The translations under genes were made by a program, and so were the position numbers. The notes under the pieces are model-generated. The model was given only the letters and a program-made list of their open reading frames with translations. It was not told the DNA's origin and made no database searches. Shown piece after piece: positions 23,037 through 35,148 of a stretch of 64,000 nucleotides of DNA (positions are counted from its first letter, which is position 1; each line of letters opens with the position of its first letter). The DNA is from Tubulanus polymorphus (taxonomy: Eukaryota; Nemertea; Palaeonemertea; Tubulaniformes; Tubulanidae). The DNA lies in the NCBI RefSeq assembly GCF_964204645.1, contig NW_027437457.1:1-64000 (forward strand), given 5' to 3'.

Positions 23037-26000
23037 ATGTCGTCTAAAATGGATATAACTCAGTATAACAGTAAGCGCAGTGTGGTAACTGGAGGAGTTA
23101 GCGCAGACACTGTCGTCACTGGTGGTAAGGCCACTTAAAGTTTCATTCGATTCTTCTTCAAGACAACATGTTGACGTTGTTGTTGATGTTCAATAATTTT
23201 ATGGGGGGCCTGGCCGCAGTCTTATTGTCAGAGCGGCGAGGGTTGTTACCCCACCGTATCCAGCCCATTCCTAAAACCGAACCACCCTCTGCCACTCTGT
23301 CATGCGACCCTCATTAATTCCCCAGCGCAGGGGCCTAAAAACACTTTTTCAGCAATAATTAGTATCCCATCATCACGTTCAGTTAACTAATGGTCACACC
23401 TGCTCTCTGTGTACAGCTAGCTAAAAAAATATTATTGATTCCATTAAAAAATACAGATGCATTTTTGATTATATATTTAGGATATTATAATTATTCAGTT
23501 CTGGTAAAAATTGACAAAAGTTACTGGAAGGCGCTTGATTTTAGTCGGGGCAGCATTCTATCTGGTTTGCAAAACTACAAATGATGATAGGGTCTGGGGG
23601 CAGTGGGGCTGTGTGGAGACCATGAAGTGGACCATTTTGCTTATAATATTAGCAGCAAAATGCTGCCCTCACCTACTTCATGTGTTTGTAATGAATTAGG
23701 TTCTCCATGCCTTATGGAGTCCGAATATTAGATGATCTTATATTCTTTTTTTGGAAACAACAACTGGAATTAGGGCAGCAGGTTAGCTGATGAAGTGTAT
23801 ATGTGAGGAGAGTGAGTCAGTCATAGAGACCTCCGCCCTTATACACTGACACACTGTCACACTATAGGCTGTTTCAAATTAATCAATATGTTTATATCAT
23901 ATCAGACACACCAGGTGCTGCAGTCCCAACCAACTCCCCAGGACCTCACTAAACCTCACTTAAACCAGTTCCCTCATAGTCCTCACCTCCCCAACCTCCA
24001 GAACCTCACTAAACCTTACTTAAACCAGTTCCCTCATAGTCCTCACCTCCCCAACCTCCAGGACCTTACTAAACCTCATTCACACATCAGTACTGGCCTC
24101 ACCTTTCCAACCTCCAGAACCTCATTAAACCTCACTTAAACCAGTTCCCTTATAGTCCTCACCTCCCAGACCTCCAGAACCTCATTCACACATCAGTACT
24201 GGCCTCACCTCCCCGACCTCCAGAACCTCAGTAAACCTCATTCACACATCAGTACAGGTCTCTAATTCAGTTCTCTGCTCACCAGTAAATAGTTGGTGTA
24301 TAATTTCAGGAGGTCGCCGGTGTGCTCCGATACCTACAGCTCCTGATGAGGATCTATTATTAAGTGGTGTAGCTGTTTTAACTGGTAAGTTATAAACGGC
24401 TCAAACTCAACTGAGTTCCTAAAGTCCGGGAGGTTAAATTCATCTGATTCGGGCTGTATCATACATTCTAATAGTCACAGTCATCTCATACTGAATTCTT
24501 CTCTATTTTTGAGGGACTTCTTAATTCAATCTTAATTTTTGTGCAAGTCATCATTTGGATAAGTTGTCAAAATTCATAGTCCTAACTGATAGAGCTTCCA
24601 TTGATTTATATTTCTGGGTAGATCGTTAGGGCTTCCATTGATTTATATTTCTGGGTAGATCGTTAGGGCTTCCATTGATTTATATTTCTGGGTAGATCGT
24701 TAGGGCTTCCATTGATTTATATTTCTGGGTAGATCGTTAGGGCTTCCATTGATTTATATTTCTGGGTAGATCGTTAGGGCTTCCATTGATTCATATTTCT
24801 GGGTAGATCGTTAGGGCTTCCATTGATTTATATTTCTGGGTAGATCGTTAGGGCTTCCATTGATTTATATTTCTAGGTGGTTATGACTCGTTAGGGCTTC
24901 CATTGATTTATATTTCTAGGCGGTTGTGACTCGTTAGGGCTTCCATTGATTACATTTCCGACTAAGAATCACATAAAACTGACGTCAATTGATTCGAGCG
25001 ATTTGTGTGAATTAATCAAATATTTCATCAGTTTAACGAAACCTTCTCAAAGATTAAACGGATTTGTATTCCTCGCTGATTTAAGAATTACTCCGACCAT
25101 GAACTTTACAGTGATCATCGATGCGTTACAAAAACTACAGGTAAATTAGTTACTTATACCCTGTTTATCTCAGTACCTGCTGCTGCTGCTGCTGCTAGTG
25201 GTGCTGTTGCTGGTGCTGCTGCTGCTGCTGCTGCTGCTGCTAATATTTCACTGAAGTGTTTGAGAATTGTATTTGTCTGTTGTTTAAGTTGCTGCTGCCA
25301 TCTATAGTGTGTAATTGGTATTAATTACAGATAGAGAATCGAGGCAGCGTGGCTGTATTTTATATAATTCAACCTCGAGCTAAAGAATCGTTAAAATCAC
25401 TACGGAAACAACTCGGAATCAAACAGAAAAAATTTCATTTAAAACGATTTTTCCGTAAATCGACGAGTAACGAATTCAAATACGATCAAAACTGTTTATT
25501 TAAGGTAAGAGGAGACGAAGAATGAAACTGATATTTTGATATTTGATGTGAATTATAGGTTGATATTTTGATATTTTCTAGAGTATAATATCGACGACGC
25601 AGTCAGAGTTATATCGATATTTCGATCGTCCTCAGTTAACTATAGAATTCGGAGGTTCACTAACGTATTCACACGAGGCATGGGTTCATTTTAGACAGGT
25701 ATATAATCCTCCTCTACTCTCTATCCTACCTACCTCCCCTCTATTGCTATAATGAACTGTTCTATTCCAGGAAGTGGAAGGGTTGATTGTGGATATCGAT
25801 AAAGTATTTGAAAAGTTTCCTCAAGCGGCCGATAAAATAGAACTATTAAAAGAGTACGACGTACCGGATACCGAGGACGATGTCAACAATCTAATCGCTT
25901 GGATACGTAACCGTTACCACGACATCATGAGGTATTTATCGTAACCGTGGTTACTACGCCGTACCGGTCCGTATTGTTGTCGATAATTCAAATATTGATT

Positions 26001-29000
26001 TGTAGAGAATTGAAAATTGAAACTGTAATCGATGACTGCGTAGCAACCGTCGCTAAGTGTCGTAATCCCGACAAACACGCCATCTATTGTCACCTCGTGA
26101 AATGTAAAATGTTCGAAGATACATCAAAAATTCTCGAAAAACAACATCAACGTCTCGTAACCGCGCGGCAACAATTACTGTCGCTATGGCAACAAGCGGA
26201 AAGTCGTCTAATGGACGTTATGACGATTAAAAGTTTAAAACTTCGAGCTGAAAAGGTACATTTTACCGTTAAATTCACCTGTCAGTCATTCAGACACGCG
26301 ATTCTGTAACTGATTCAATTGTTGTAGCATTTAAACTGGATTGAAGAAATCGGGTTGAAAAATGTGTCACAATCTCCAGAATACGCAACAACACTGAGTC
26401 AAGCGGAGATTAATAAAAATCACTTTGAAACAGGATTTTATGCTGAAAGCAAGGTTTGTAAAATCATCATCTCTCCGTGTCATTGCTGTGGAACGCACTA
26501 TAAATCATCATCTCTCCGTGTAATCGCTATGGAACGCACTATAATCCCAAATTACCCTCCTTATTTCTATTGTAGGAAAATTTATCAGAAGCCGAAAAAT
26601 TGATGAGTAAAATGTGTGAAAATCCTGACGAGAAACTGATTGAATGTGTGAAACTACTTCAATCTAAAATCACTGAATTCCGTTTCCAACTGGAAAAACG
26701 ATTTCAACTTTACCTCGATATTTATCACTTTTTCCTCCTCTCTGGGAAGGTAAATAGAATATACCGTGGTTTAAATATTCTATTGAAATACACTGAGTAT
26801 TTGATACCGTGGTTTAAATATTCTATTGAAATACACTGATTATTTGATACCGTGGTTTAAATATTCTATTGAAATACACTGAGTATTTGATACCGTGGTT
26901 TAAATATTCTATTGAAATACACTGAGTATTTGATACCGTGGTTTAAATATTCTATTGAAATACACTGATTATTTGATACCGTGGCTATTTTGAAGGTAAC
27001 ACGTTGGTACAAGAGAACGATGTCGTTTTTACCGTTGGAACGTTTAAAACAAAACGTCATCGATGGAACCGTTAAACTGACAGCTGATTGGCTACAATCT
27101 GTATCGCAATATTTATACAAACATCCGGCTCCGAGACCCGAACATATTCATCGTATTAAAGATGGAATAAATCTGATTAAAGACATGAAAATGAGGAACC
27201 AGTCTCGATTACTAGTATACAGGTAACCAGTCCAAACCTGTGAATGCATAACCAGTCCAAATCTGTGAATGCGTCACCAGTCCAATGACTTGTACTTGGA
27301 TGTGACTATCGGCTATAGTTATGTATTGTATGTATTTATAGGGTTGGATTGTTACGCCATCTGTTGGTTGATAAGGAAATCACTATCGCCGATTATCAAC
27401 AATTGTTACAGTTGAAACAACAATTTAAACACGGATTGGATGAATTAGACGGGAGTGCCGGGTTATCGCGTAGTTTACCCGATATATCACACATCACTGA
27501 TACCCCTCTAAATACCGGGTAAATATCACTACCGTCACCAGGGGGAGCTGACATCCATCTTAACTATTTAACACCGATATTTTCTTCATTATTAGGAGGA
27601 ATATTGAAACGATGTACAGTAAGCCTAGAGTAACTATAAACCGGGATGAGTTACCGCAGAGACCGCACAGCGCCATTCCGTTTACTACGTCACAACCTAT
27701 GATTCATTTTGATTCGGATTCAACAGAGAATCTACCCCCAATTCGTTACGATTCACGACGACACGCTGGCGAATCAAAACTGAGAAAATTCCGTTCTCAG
27801 CCGGATTATATCGACAGCTCAACTACTGTTGCTAGGAAACGAGCGTCTAATAAACACACTCCCGGACGACGGTTTGTTAAAGCACGCGATCAACGAACCA
27901 ACAATGAACCACGTAAATTCAGTTTCCATCGCAGTCCGATTGATCGTCATAGTTACGCGGCTATTTACACCGATTCGGAGTCGAGTAGTAGTGAATTGAA
28001 TCAGGAGCGTTATATATCACTGAGTTATCCGTCGACCGGTATAGAGGGAGCCACCGCTGCCGTTACAGCCGCTGACGGAGATATATTCTTCTCTAATACG
28101 TTACCGCATCGACCGGTGGCGCCATCTATCGATAGAGATATACACTCGATGAGTTTACCGAATCTAGCGCGGAGAATGTCGTCGCCGTCGGTTACCGAAG
28201 ATGAAAGTCAATTGTCGTTAACCGCTGATAATTTAGAACTGATCACGACGAGTCACGGTTTAACTCCGACTCAGAAACTAGATCTAATGAACGATATACT
28301 GAACGTTCCTGCTACTGGTAGACGATCGTCGTTACCACGGTTACAGCAACAATCGTTCGAATTAACTCCGCACGAGAAACAAATCGTCGACGACATCATG
28401 AATAAACAACGCGAGGAGTGGAGTTTACAACAGCAGTATCTACAAGAGGAACAAATCAGACGACAGAAAATCATCTCATTAGCTCAAGCACAGGTGGCGC
28501 TATCTGACGACAGTAGTCGCTGTTCGAGTAGATTACAACAATACGACGAAACTACCAGTAGATCATCGTCGTCAACGACGACCAGATCGGCTCCGATAAT
28601 GGGAACGCGATCACTGACGAGAAACTTACATTCATCGGACGAGGAGTTAACAGACCACAGGTACGTGTACCAGTAGCTGCAGTCTGTGCGTGTGTGTGTG
28701 TGTACCAGTAGCTGCAGCTGCAGTCTGCGTGTATGTGTACCAGTAGCTGCAGCTGCAGTCTGCGCGCGTGTGTGTACCAGTACCAGTAGCTGCAGTCTGC
28801 GCGCGTGTGTGTACCAGTAGCTGCAGCTGCAGTCTGCGTGTATGTGTGTACCAGTAGCTGCAGCTGCAGTCTGCGCGCGTGTACCAGTACCAGTAGCTGC
28901 AGTCTGCGCGCGTGTACCAGTACCAGTAGCTGCAGTCTGCGTGTGTGTGTACCAGTACCAGTAGCTGCAGTCTGCGCGTGTCTAGTTGCACCAGCTGCAG

Positions 29001-30001
29001 TCAATGTAACTAAACATCAATTAAATGATATATTTTTCAGTGTGACGCCAGTCTTTGATCAACCTCTCTCTAACCAGGTACGTATCTCACTCAGTGGCGC
29101 CATCTGTTCATTCTACATTAAACTAAACTATTTTTCATCGGAGTTATGAGATGATTGAAACCGTTTTCATTGTTGTAGCGTCGTCACGGTGATGACGAGG
29201 AAGAGGATGATGACGATGAAGATTCGTTAGCGTATACGATACGTAAACTAGCGGAAACGTCGTCGTCGTCGTCCCAGCAACAGCAACAATCACCTGCAGC
29301 AGCAGCAGCGCCTGGTGATGATGATACTGAAGAGGAGGAGATTGTTGATACAGATCGTGGTTACTATGACGATGACAGTGAGTACGAGGTGATGTTAAAC
29401 AGTGATTGGGTGACGAGATTTGATAAAACACTTCCAAACATCGGCAACAGCAGCGGCGGAGGTGGAGGAGGAGGCGATAAAAAGTAAGTTAGAAAAATAT
29501 CTGTTTAATATTTTGAATCAGTTTGGGAGAGGGTTTGTGAGAGAGGAGGAGCAGGTTTAGAGAGAGTAGGAGCAGGTTTAGAGAGAGAGGGAGAGGGAGA
29601 GGGAGAGTAGGAGCAGGTTTAGAGAGAGAGGGAGAGGGAGAGGGAGAGGGAGAGGGAGAGTAGGAGCAGGTTTAGAGAGAGGAGGAGCTGGTTTAGAGAG
29701 AGGAGGAGCAGGTTTAGAGAGAGTAGGAGCAGGTTTAGAGAGAGTAGGAGCAGGTTTAGAGAGAGAGAGTGAATTTATTTCTCTATTTAATTAAAGGCTG
29801 ATGTTGTCACGTGAAACGTCTGATCTCGGTTCTGAAAACGAAGTTGTTGCTGATATTAAAGAATTAGAACATTTAGAAACGGCTCTACAGAAACATGCAT
29901 TCCTAGAACGTCATGCTTTAATAGAACAATCCAGAAACAGAATGCTGAAAGATTTAGTCGAAATGGATATGATGACAACTGGATCTGGTTCAGTGCAGTG
30001 A
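23037..30001 (+). CDS. CRAL-TRIO (Sec14-like) and spectrin-repeat protein, SESTD1/MCF2/PLEKHG4-like
   Basis: Fifteen exons with closed phases give 1,133 aa: 23037-23124, 24310-24384, 24920-25140, 25331-25504, 25582-25698, 25771-25931, 26006-26255, 26328-26453, 26576-26749, 26996-27222, 27342-27518, 27596-28660, 29041-29077, 29179-29483, 29797-30001. Residues of about 45-225 form a Sec14-like lobe, with SGVAVLTGG, LPLITFPT and the diagnostic QLTIEFGGSLTYSHEAWV. Helical spectrin-like segments follow to about 560. The rest is Ser/Arg-rich, then acidic, and ends in a predicted coiled coil (KELEHLETALQKHAFLERHA). MCF2/PLEKHG4 relatives continue into DH-PH Rho exchange domains; none is seen here, so SESTD1-like lipid-binding scaffolding is the better guess. 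The family is sure and the orthologue is not. Several introns carry minisatellites touching splice sites. Confidence 0.85.
23880..24260 (+). repeat. Roughly 60-bp C-rich minisatellite in CRAL-TRIO gene intron 1
   Basis: Five or six units built from CTCACTAAACCTCACTTAAA, CCAGTTCCCTCATAGTCCTC and ACCTCCCCAACCTCCAGAAC, some carrying CATTCACACATCAGTACTGG in their place. Confidence 0.8.
24590..24957 (+). repeat. 37-43-bp array derived from the exon 3 splice acceptor
   Basis: About nine units of TCGTTAGGGCTTCCATTGAT plus TTATATTTCTGGGTAGA. The real exon 3 starts at 24920 with the matching string GACTCGTTAGGGCTTCCATT, preceded by TATATTTCTAG. The last upstream unit still has TTCTAG|GTGGTTATGACTCG; the earlier ones have lost the AG (TTCTGG). 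Confidence 0.9.
26756..26985 (+). repeat. 43-bp minisatellite at the exon 9 donor of the CRAL-TRIO gene
   Basis: Five units of ATACCGTGGTTTAAATATTC, TATTGAAATACACTGAGTAT, TTG. They begin within ten bases of the donor at 26750 and end ten bases before the exon 10 acceptor (26995). Confidence 0.9.
28661..28998 (+). repeat. GTACCAGTAGCTGCAG minisatellite at the exon 12 donor
   Basis: Nine or ten units of GTGTACCAGTAGCTGCAGTC with CTGCAG and GTACCA subduplications. The first unit contains the donor GTACGT at 28661. Confidence 0.85.
29530..29770 (+). repeat. GA-rich GGAGCAGGTTTAGAGAGAG repeat before exon 15
   Basis: About ten units of TAGGAGCAGGTTTAGAGAGA with expanded GGGAGA runs, filling intron 14 of the CRAL-TRIO gene. 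Confidence 0.85.
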
Positions 30002-30044
30002 GGTACAGAGTCAAAGGGGATTGAAGGGGGTTGAGTCATGGAGT

Positions 30045-30262
30045 CAGAGGGGATGGGAGGAGTCAGAGGGGAGGGGTGGAGTCAGAGGGGTGGAGTCAGA
30101 GGGGATGGGAGGAGTCAGAGGGGAGGGGCGGAGTCAGAGGGGAGGGGTGGAGTCAGAGGGGAGGGGTGGAGTCAGAGGGGTGGAGTCAGAGGGGAGGGGT
30201 GGAGTTGGAGGGGCGGGGTGGAGTCAGAGGGGAGGGGTGGAGTCAGAGGGGTGGAGTCAGTT
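30045..30262 (+). repeat. G-rich tandem repeat (GAGGGGAGGGGTGGAGTCA)
   Basis: About a dozen units of AGAGGGGAGGGGTGGAGTCA and shorter variants start some 45 bases after the stop codon at 30001. The G runs could allow G-quadruplexes. Confidence 0.9.
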
Positions 30263-30369
30263 TAACTAGTCTACCACAGTTTATCATATGTATCACAATT
30301 AATGCATTTTATATTTATAATTGGGGAATTAAGGTCTTCCAAATAATGTACATAAAATATAGATATATA

Positions 30370-30825
30370 CATGTACACACGTCCTGTGTGATGTACATGT
30401 ACACACATCCTGTGTGATGTACATGTACACACGTCCTGTGTGATGTACATGTCATGTACACATCTCCTGTGTGATATACATGTACACACGTCCTGTGTGA
30501 TGTACATGTCATGTACACATCTCCTGTGTGATATACATGTACACACGTCCTGTGTGATGTACATGTCATGTACACACGTCCTGTGTGATGTACATGTACA
30601 CACATCCTGTGTGATGTACATGTACACACGTCCTGTGTGATGTACATGTACACACATCCTGTGTGATGTACATGTACACACGTCCTGTGCGATGTACATG
30701 TCATGTACACATATCCTGTGTGATGTACATGTACACACGTCCTGTGTGATGTACATGTCATGTACACATATCCTGTGTGATGTACATGTACACACGTCCT
30801 GTGTGATGTACATGTACATCACACA
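30370..30825. repeat. Array with self-complementary ACATGTACATGT core
   Basis: About 17 units of GATGTACATGTACACACGTC plus CTGTGT, with ATGTCATGTACACATCTCC variants. TGTACATGTACA is a perfect palindrome, so every unit can form a cruciform. Confidence 0.9.
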
Positions 30826-31054
30826 CCAGCTGTCTTCCTACCTTCAGTATTTATAAAGTCCACAAATATTTGTTAATTAATTTATTATTTTTGTTTCTAT
30901 TGTATATTTTTATATAACGTTATACAAACTTCAGGTGGTCGGTTCATGAGCTCCTTTTAAAGCTGAATAATAAAACTATTGTTAATATTTTAATCAATTT
31001 TTTTGCATTGTATTCATTGTATGACAGCTTTTACAACTATTTGGAGTTACATTG

Positions 31055-31230
31055 CATTGACAGGTAGTTCTAATGTAACTATTAGTTAAACAGGTAGTTC
31101 TAATGTAACTATTAGTTAAACAGGTAGTTCTATTGGTAACTATTAGTTAAACAGGTAGTTCTAATGGTAACTATTAGTTAAACAGGTAGTTCTATTGGTA
31201 ACTATTAGTTAAACAGGTAGTTCTAGTATT
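31055..31230 (+). repeat. Roughly 32-bp AACAGGTAGTTCTAATG repeat
   Basis: Five to six units of TAAACAGGTAGTTCTAATGG plus TAACTATTAGT. The array overlaps the last codon of the minus-strand gene that ends at 31229. Confidence 0.85.
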
Positions 31231-34200
31231 AACAGGTAACACTTGAAGGTCTATGCAATGATTCAACGTGCATGATGTCCTCAGTTATATCCACTACATT
31301 CACTCTGTTACAGATACCTATAAACAATAATAACAATTACATTCATAGAAATCAATTCCATAGAAATAGCTGATGGACAGAGAGAGAGGGGGAGTGGCCG
31401 GAGAGAGGGGGTAGTGGGACGGAGAGAGAGAGGGGGGCGGACGAACCTTTCATATAACTGATAACATATTTCTGTGTTTCTACGGCTGATGCTGATATTG
31501 TTCCGTTACTGTTGCTAGGTATCGACGGTCTACAGCGACTGATAACGGGACCTTGACTCGGCGGTCGAGGAATCTGTAAACAAACAAACATTCAGTCAGT
31601 CAATGAGATAAACCAACACGGGTTGCTAGGCAATAGGTTTACCTGTAACGCGACCACTTTAGGTCTGGGTAGATTTTCTCCATTGTTGTAATGTGTTTTA
31701 TTTGTGTAAGAACGACATGATTTCGGTCTTTCTTTTCTCTTCCATGTCTTCATCTTAGATAAAACAGAACACATTAGAGAGAGAGAGGTGAGGGAGGTAG
31801 AGAGGTGAGAGAGAGAGGTGAGGGAGGTAGAGAGGTGACACTAACCTCTTGTTGGGTTAGGGTAAGTAGACAGGGGTATAGAGAGAGAGAGAGGTGAGGG
31901 AGAGAGGTGACACTAACCTCTTGTTGGGTTAGGGTAAGTAGACAGGGGTATAGAGAGAGAGAGAGGTGAGGGAGAGAGGTGACACTAACCTCTTGTTGGG
32001 TTAGGGTAAGTAGACAGGGGTTTAGGGAGAGAGAGGTGAGGGAGGTATAGAGGTAAGGGAGAGAGGTGAAGGAGAGAGAGAGGTGAGGGAGAGAGGTGAG
32101 GGAGGTATAGAGGTGAGAGAGAGAGGTGAGGGAGGTAGAGAGGTGACACTAACCTCTTGTTGGGTTAGGGTAAGTAGACAGGGGTATAGAGAGAGAGAGA
32201 GGTGAGGGAGAGAGGTGACACTAACCTCTTGTTGGGTTAGGGTAAGTAGACAGGGGTATAGAGAGAGAGAGGTGAGGGAGAGAGAGGTGAGGGAGGTATA
32301 GAGGTGACACTAACCTCTTGTTGTTGTGAATTTAAAGCCGCTAAGAATGTTTTATCAGTCATTGAACCGGTCACTAATCTTGTGCCTTTAAACGGTTTCT
32401 GAGGTGAACTCGGTACTAACTGTTTTACTTGCGGTACGAGGAACGCCCCCTGGCGGACGTCGTAACATTTCACCTCTGCTTTAGTAATAGTTTGTCTGTG
32501 CTGGTGTAGTTGTGACGGTAGTAGACAGGTGGAGCCACCGACTGTAGCAGTCTGCGGCATGTTATTACACGAACACAACGGTCTTTTTAACTTCATATAA
32601 GTATATTCCTCCCTGAAACAACAATACACATTTAACGCTATAATTAATCATAATTTTACTGAATAGATGATGTCATCGAGAATGAGAAGATCGTCTGAAA
32701 TGGTTAATTATAATTTTACTGAATTTAGTGAATACCTATATCGGTCCATGTGATCACTCCATCTTCCCTCGTGTTTAAATGTATATTTGATTTGATCAAC
32801 CGGTTCTAAACAGTCACTAGATGGCGCCGCTACCGTTAATTGTTTAGAATGACGCGCGCTATGCGACGGTCGCCGTGGTTGCGACGGTTGCCGTGGATTC
32901 GATTGTTGCACTGACATTAATTCTGCTGATTTAAGTACGGAATTCAAGCGTTTACTAGCACTGGGAGAACCTCCATTTGGAGGACCCCTTCTTCCACTCG
33001 GAGGACCCCTTTTTCCGCTCGGAGGACCCCTTCTTCTCGGAGGACCCCTACCTGCGCTGGGAGGACCCCTGCTGCCCCCGCTCGCTGGAGGTTCCTGTCT
33101 GATTGTATTAGTTGTGAGATTCTCATCTGAAACACTCGGAGATGCTGATTTATCATTGATATTATCATCATCACAAACTTCCCAACCTCTCAAATCCTAC
33201 AAATCATTAATTACAACAATGAAACAATTCAGCAGTGCAGTGTACCTTATAACGAGTGACTGAAGCAAAGAAGATTTTGGAAAATATTTGTTGAGGCCCT
33301 GATATGTGCTTACTTTTCACAAAAATGTTAATTAGTACAGAAAACTGCTATTCTTGACTTCAAGATCACTTGCAATTAAATGTTGATTAAATAATCAGAA
33401 TTAGTCAAACACATATCATTTCTGGGAAATTAGTGCATGAATAAGTGAAATAAGTTTTCCCGTGAGATCTAAGGAAAGACGTAAGGCAATGCGTTGATTA
33501 ATCGATTTAATTTAATGGTATAAATATCTTCGGTAATAAAATTTAATTTACTTAAAATGCATCCTATGGCATGTGAGTCTGCCACTTTACCGAATGCCGA
33601 TACATTCGCTGAGCAAAACAGTTCTACTAAGAGTGGTTTGAAAATGAATTTTGAAACCAGATTCCCCTTAAATAAAGTTGTTATTTTCACACAATCATCC
33701 ATCTAAAACAAAAGAAGTTTTATCTAATGAATGGAATTAGATCTAAAAATTCTCTGTATTCCTCACGTGCCACAGTAGAATAACGAAGCTATACCGGATC
33801 TAAACCGTTCAGTGCTGCCCCAATGAATAACGATAGCGGAATTTCTGTGAACTAAAATAGTGGCGTATGGCGCCGGAATACGAATGTCCTTTCCAAAACG
33901 GACAGTGTGGGCGCCTATAATTCCAATAAACTGTCAATAAACTGTGATACTATGAACACGTTCCGAAATTATTGATAATGTTTATATATTTTCTATAGGT
34001 ATTTAGATTTTACCAACTCACTTGCTTCGGCAATGATCAATACACAGAACAATTAAAAACATAGAATATGTTATTGCACAGAATTTAAGGCTAAACAAAA
34101 ATTATACCTTGTTTCTCCGCAGCGGCCGGGTCATTTTTTGTAAAATATGATAAAATTCATAAACAGTTCATTTCTATAGCGGCCGGGTCTGTTATGGTGA

Positions 34201-35064
34201 AATTGATCACGATTTAAAAAAAGTAATGTATAGGGTAGATAGGCGGCCGGCCGGGTCAACATTTAAGCTCAGCAGAGCGGAGAAACAAGGTATCAATTTT
34301 TTTTAGCCTAATTAATATTTAAAACACAGATTTAAAAACGTTAAGTTAATTGAATTAACTGCCACCTTTTCCTTCGATGATATATCATTTGCGAGAAAAT
34401 AATCAATGTAGAATACAAACATCCGCCATCGCCCCCTCCCGGCAAATTGGTAAACTGTTCTAAACTAAAAATCATTCTCGATTTTAATTTTGGTTAAAAA
34501 GAAAAGAAGTGTTCAGTACTCAGGTTCGATTATAGTTTGACCAATCGTTTGTGGATCAAAAAGTGATTAACTTTGCTCTTAAGCTTTACTAATACCCGAA
34601 TGAAGTGATCTATTTGTGAATTGATTTACCTTTAGATTCAGATCTGCAGGATCTAGAGTTTTATATTGGATTTTTAAACTGTTGAAGAATTTAGCGATTA
34701 ATCTCGCGGCCGCCGCTGTCGTCGTCGAGTCGTACTCTATTTCATTCAATCCTCCTCCTCCTCCTCCTACACCTCCTCCTCCTCCTACACCTCCTCCTCC
34801 TACACCTCCTCCTCCTCCTCCTCCTACACCTCCTCCTGATCCTCCTACACCTCCTCCTACACCTACACCTCCTCCTGATCCTACACCTCCTCCTACACCT
34901 CCTACACCTCCTCCTCCTACACCTCCTCCTCCTCCTACACCTCCTCCTCCTCCTCCTACACCTCCTCCTACACCTACACCTCCTCCTGATCCTACACCTC
35001 CTCCTACACCTCCTCCTCCTCCTCCTACACCTACACCTCCTCCTGATCCTACACCTCCTCCTCC

Positions 35065-35148
<84 letters not shown>

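Larger units (their letters stand above)
30002..31228. other. Intergenic region made mainly of three tandem arrays
   Basis: After the CRAL-TRIO stop codon come a G-rich array (30045-30262), an ACATGTACATGT-type array (30370-30825) and an AACAGGTAGTTC array (31055-31230). A plain AT-rich stretch lies at 30830-31050. Long open frames across the arrays are repeat artefacts. Confidence 0.75.

Noticed and set aside
30021-30822. Open frames in the G-rich and ACATGTACATGT arrays
   Set aside because: Repeat artefacts, open on multiple frames with no recognisable protein.
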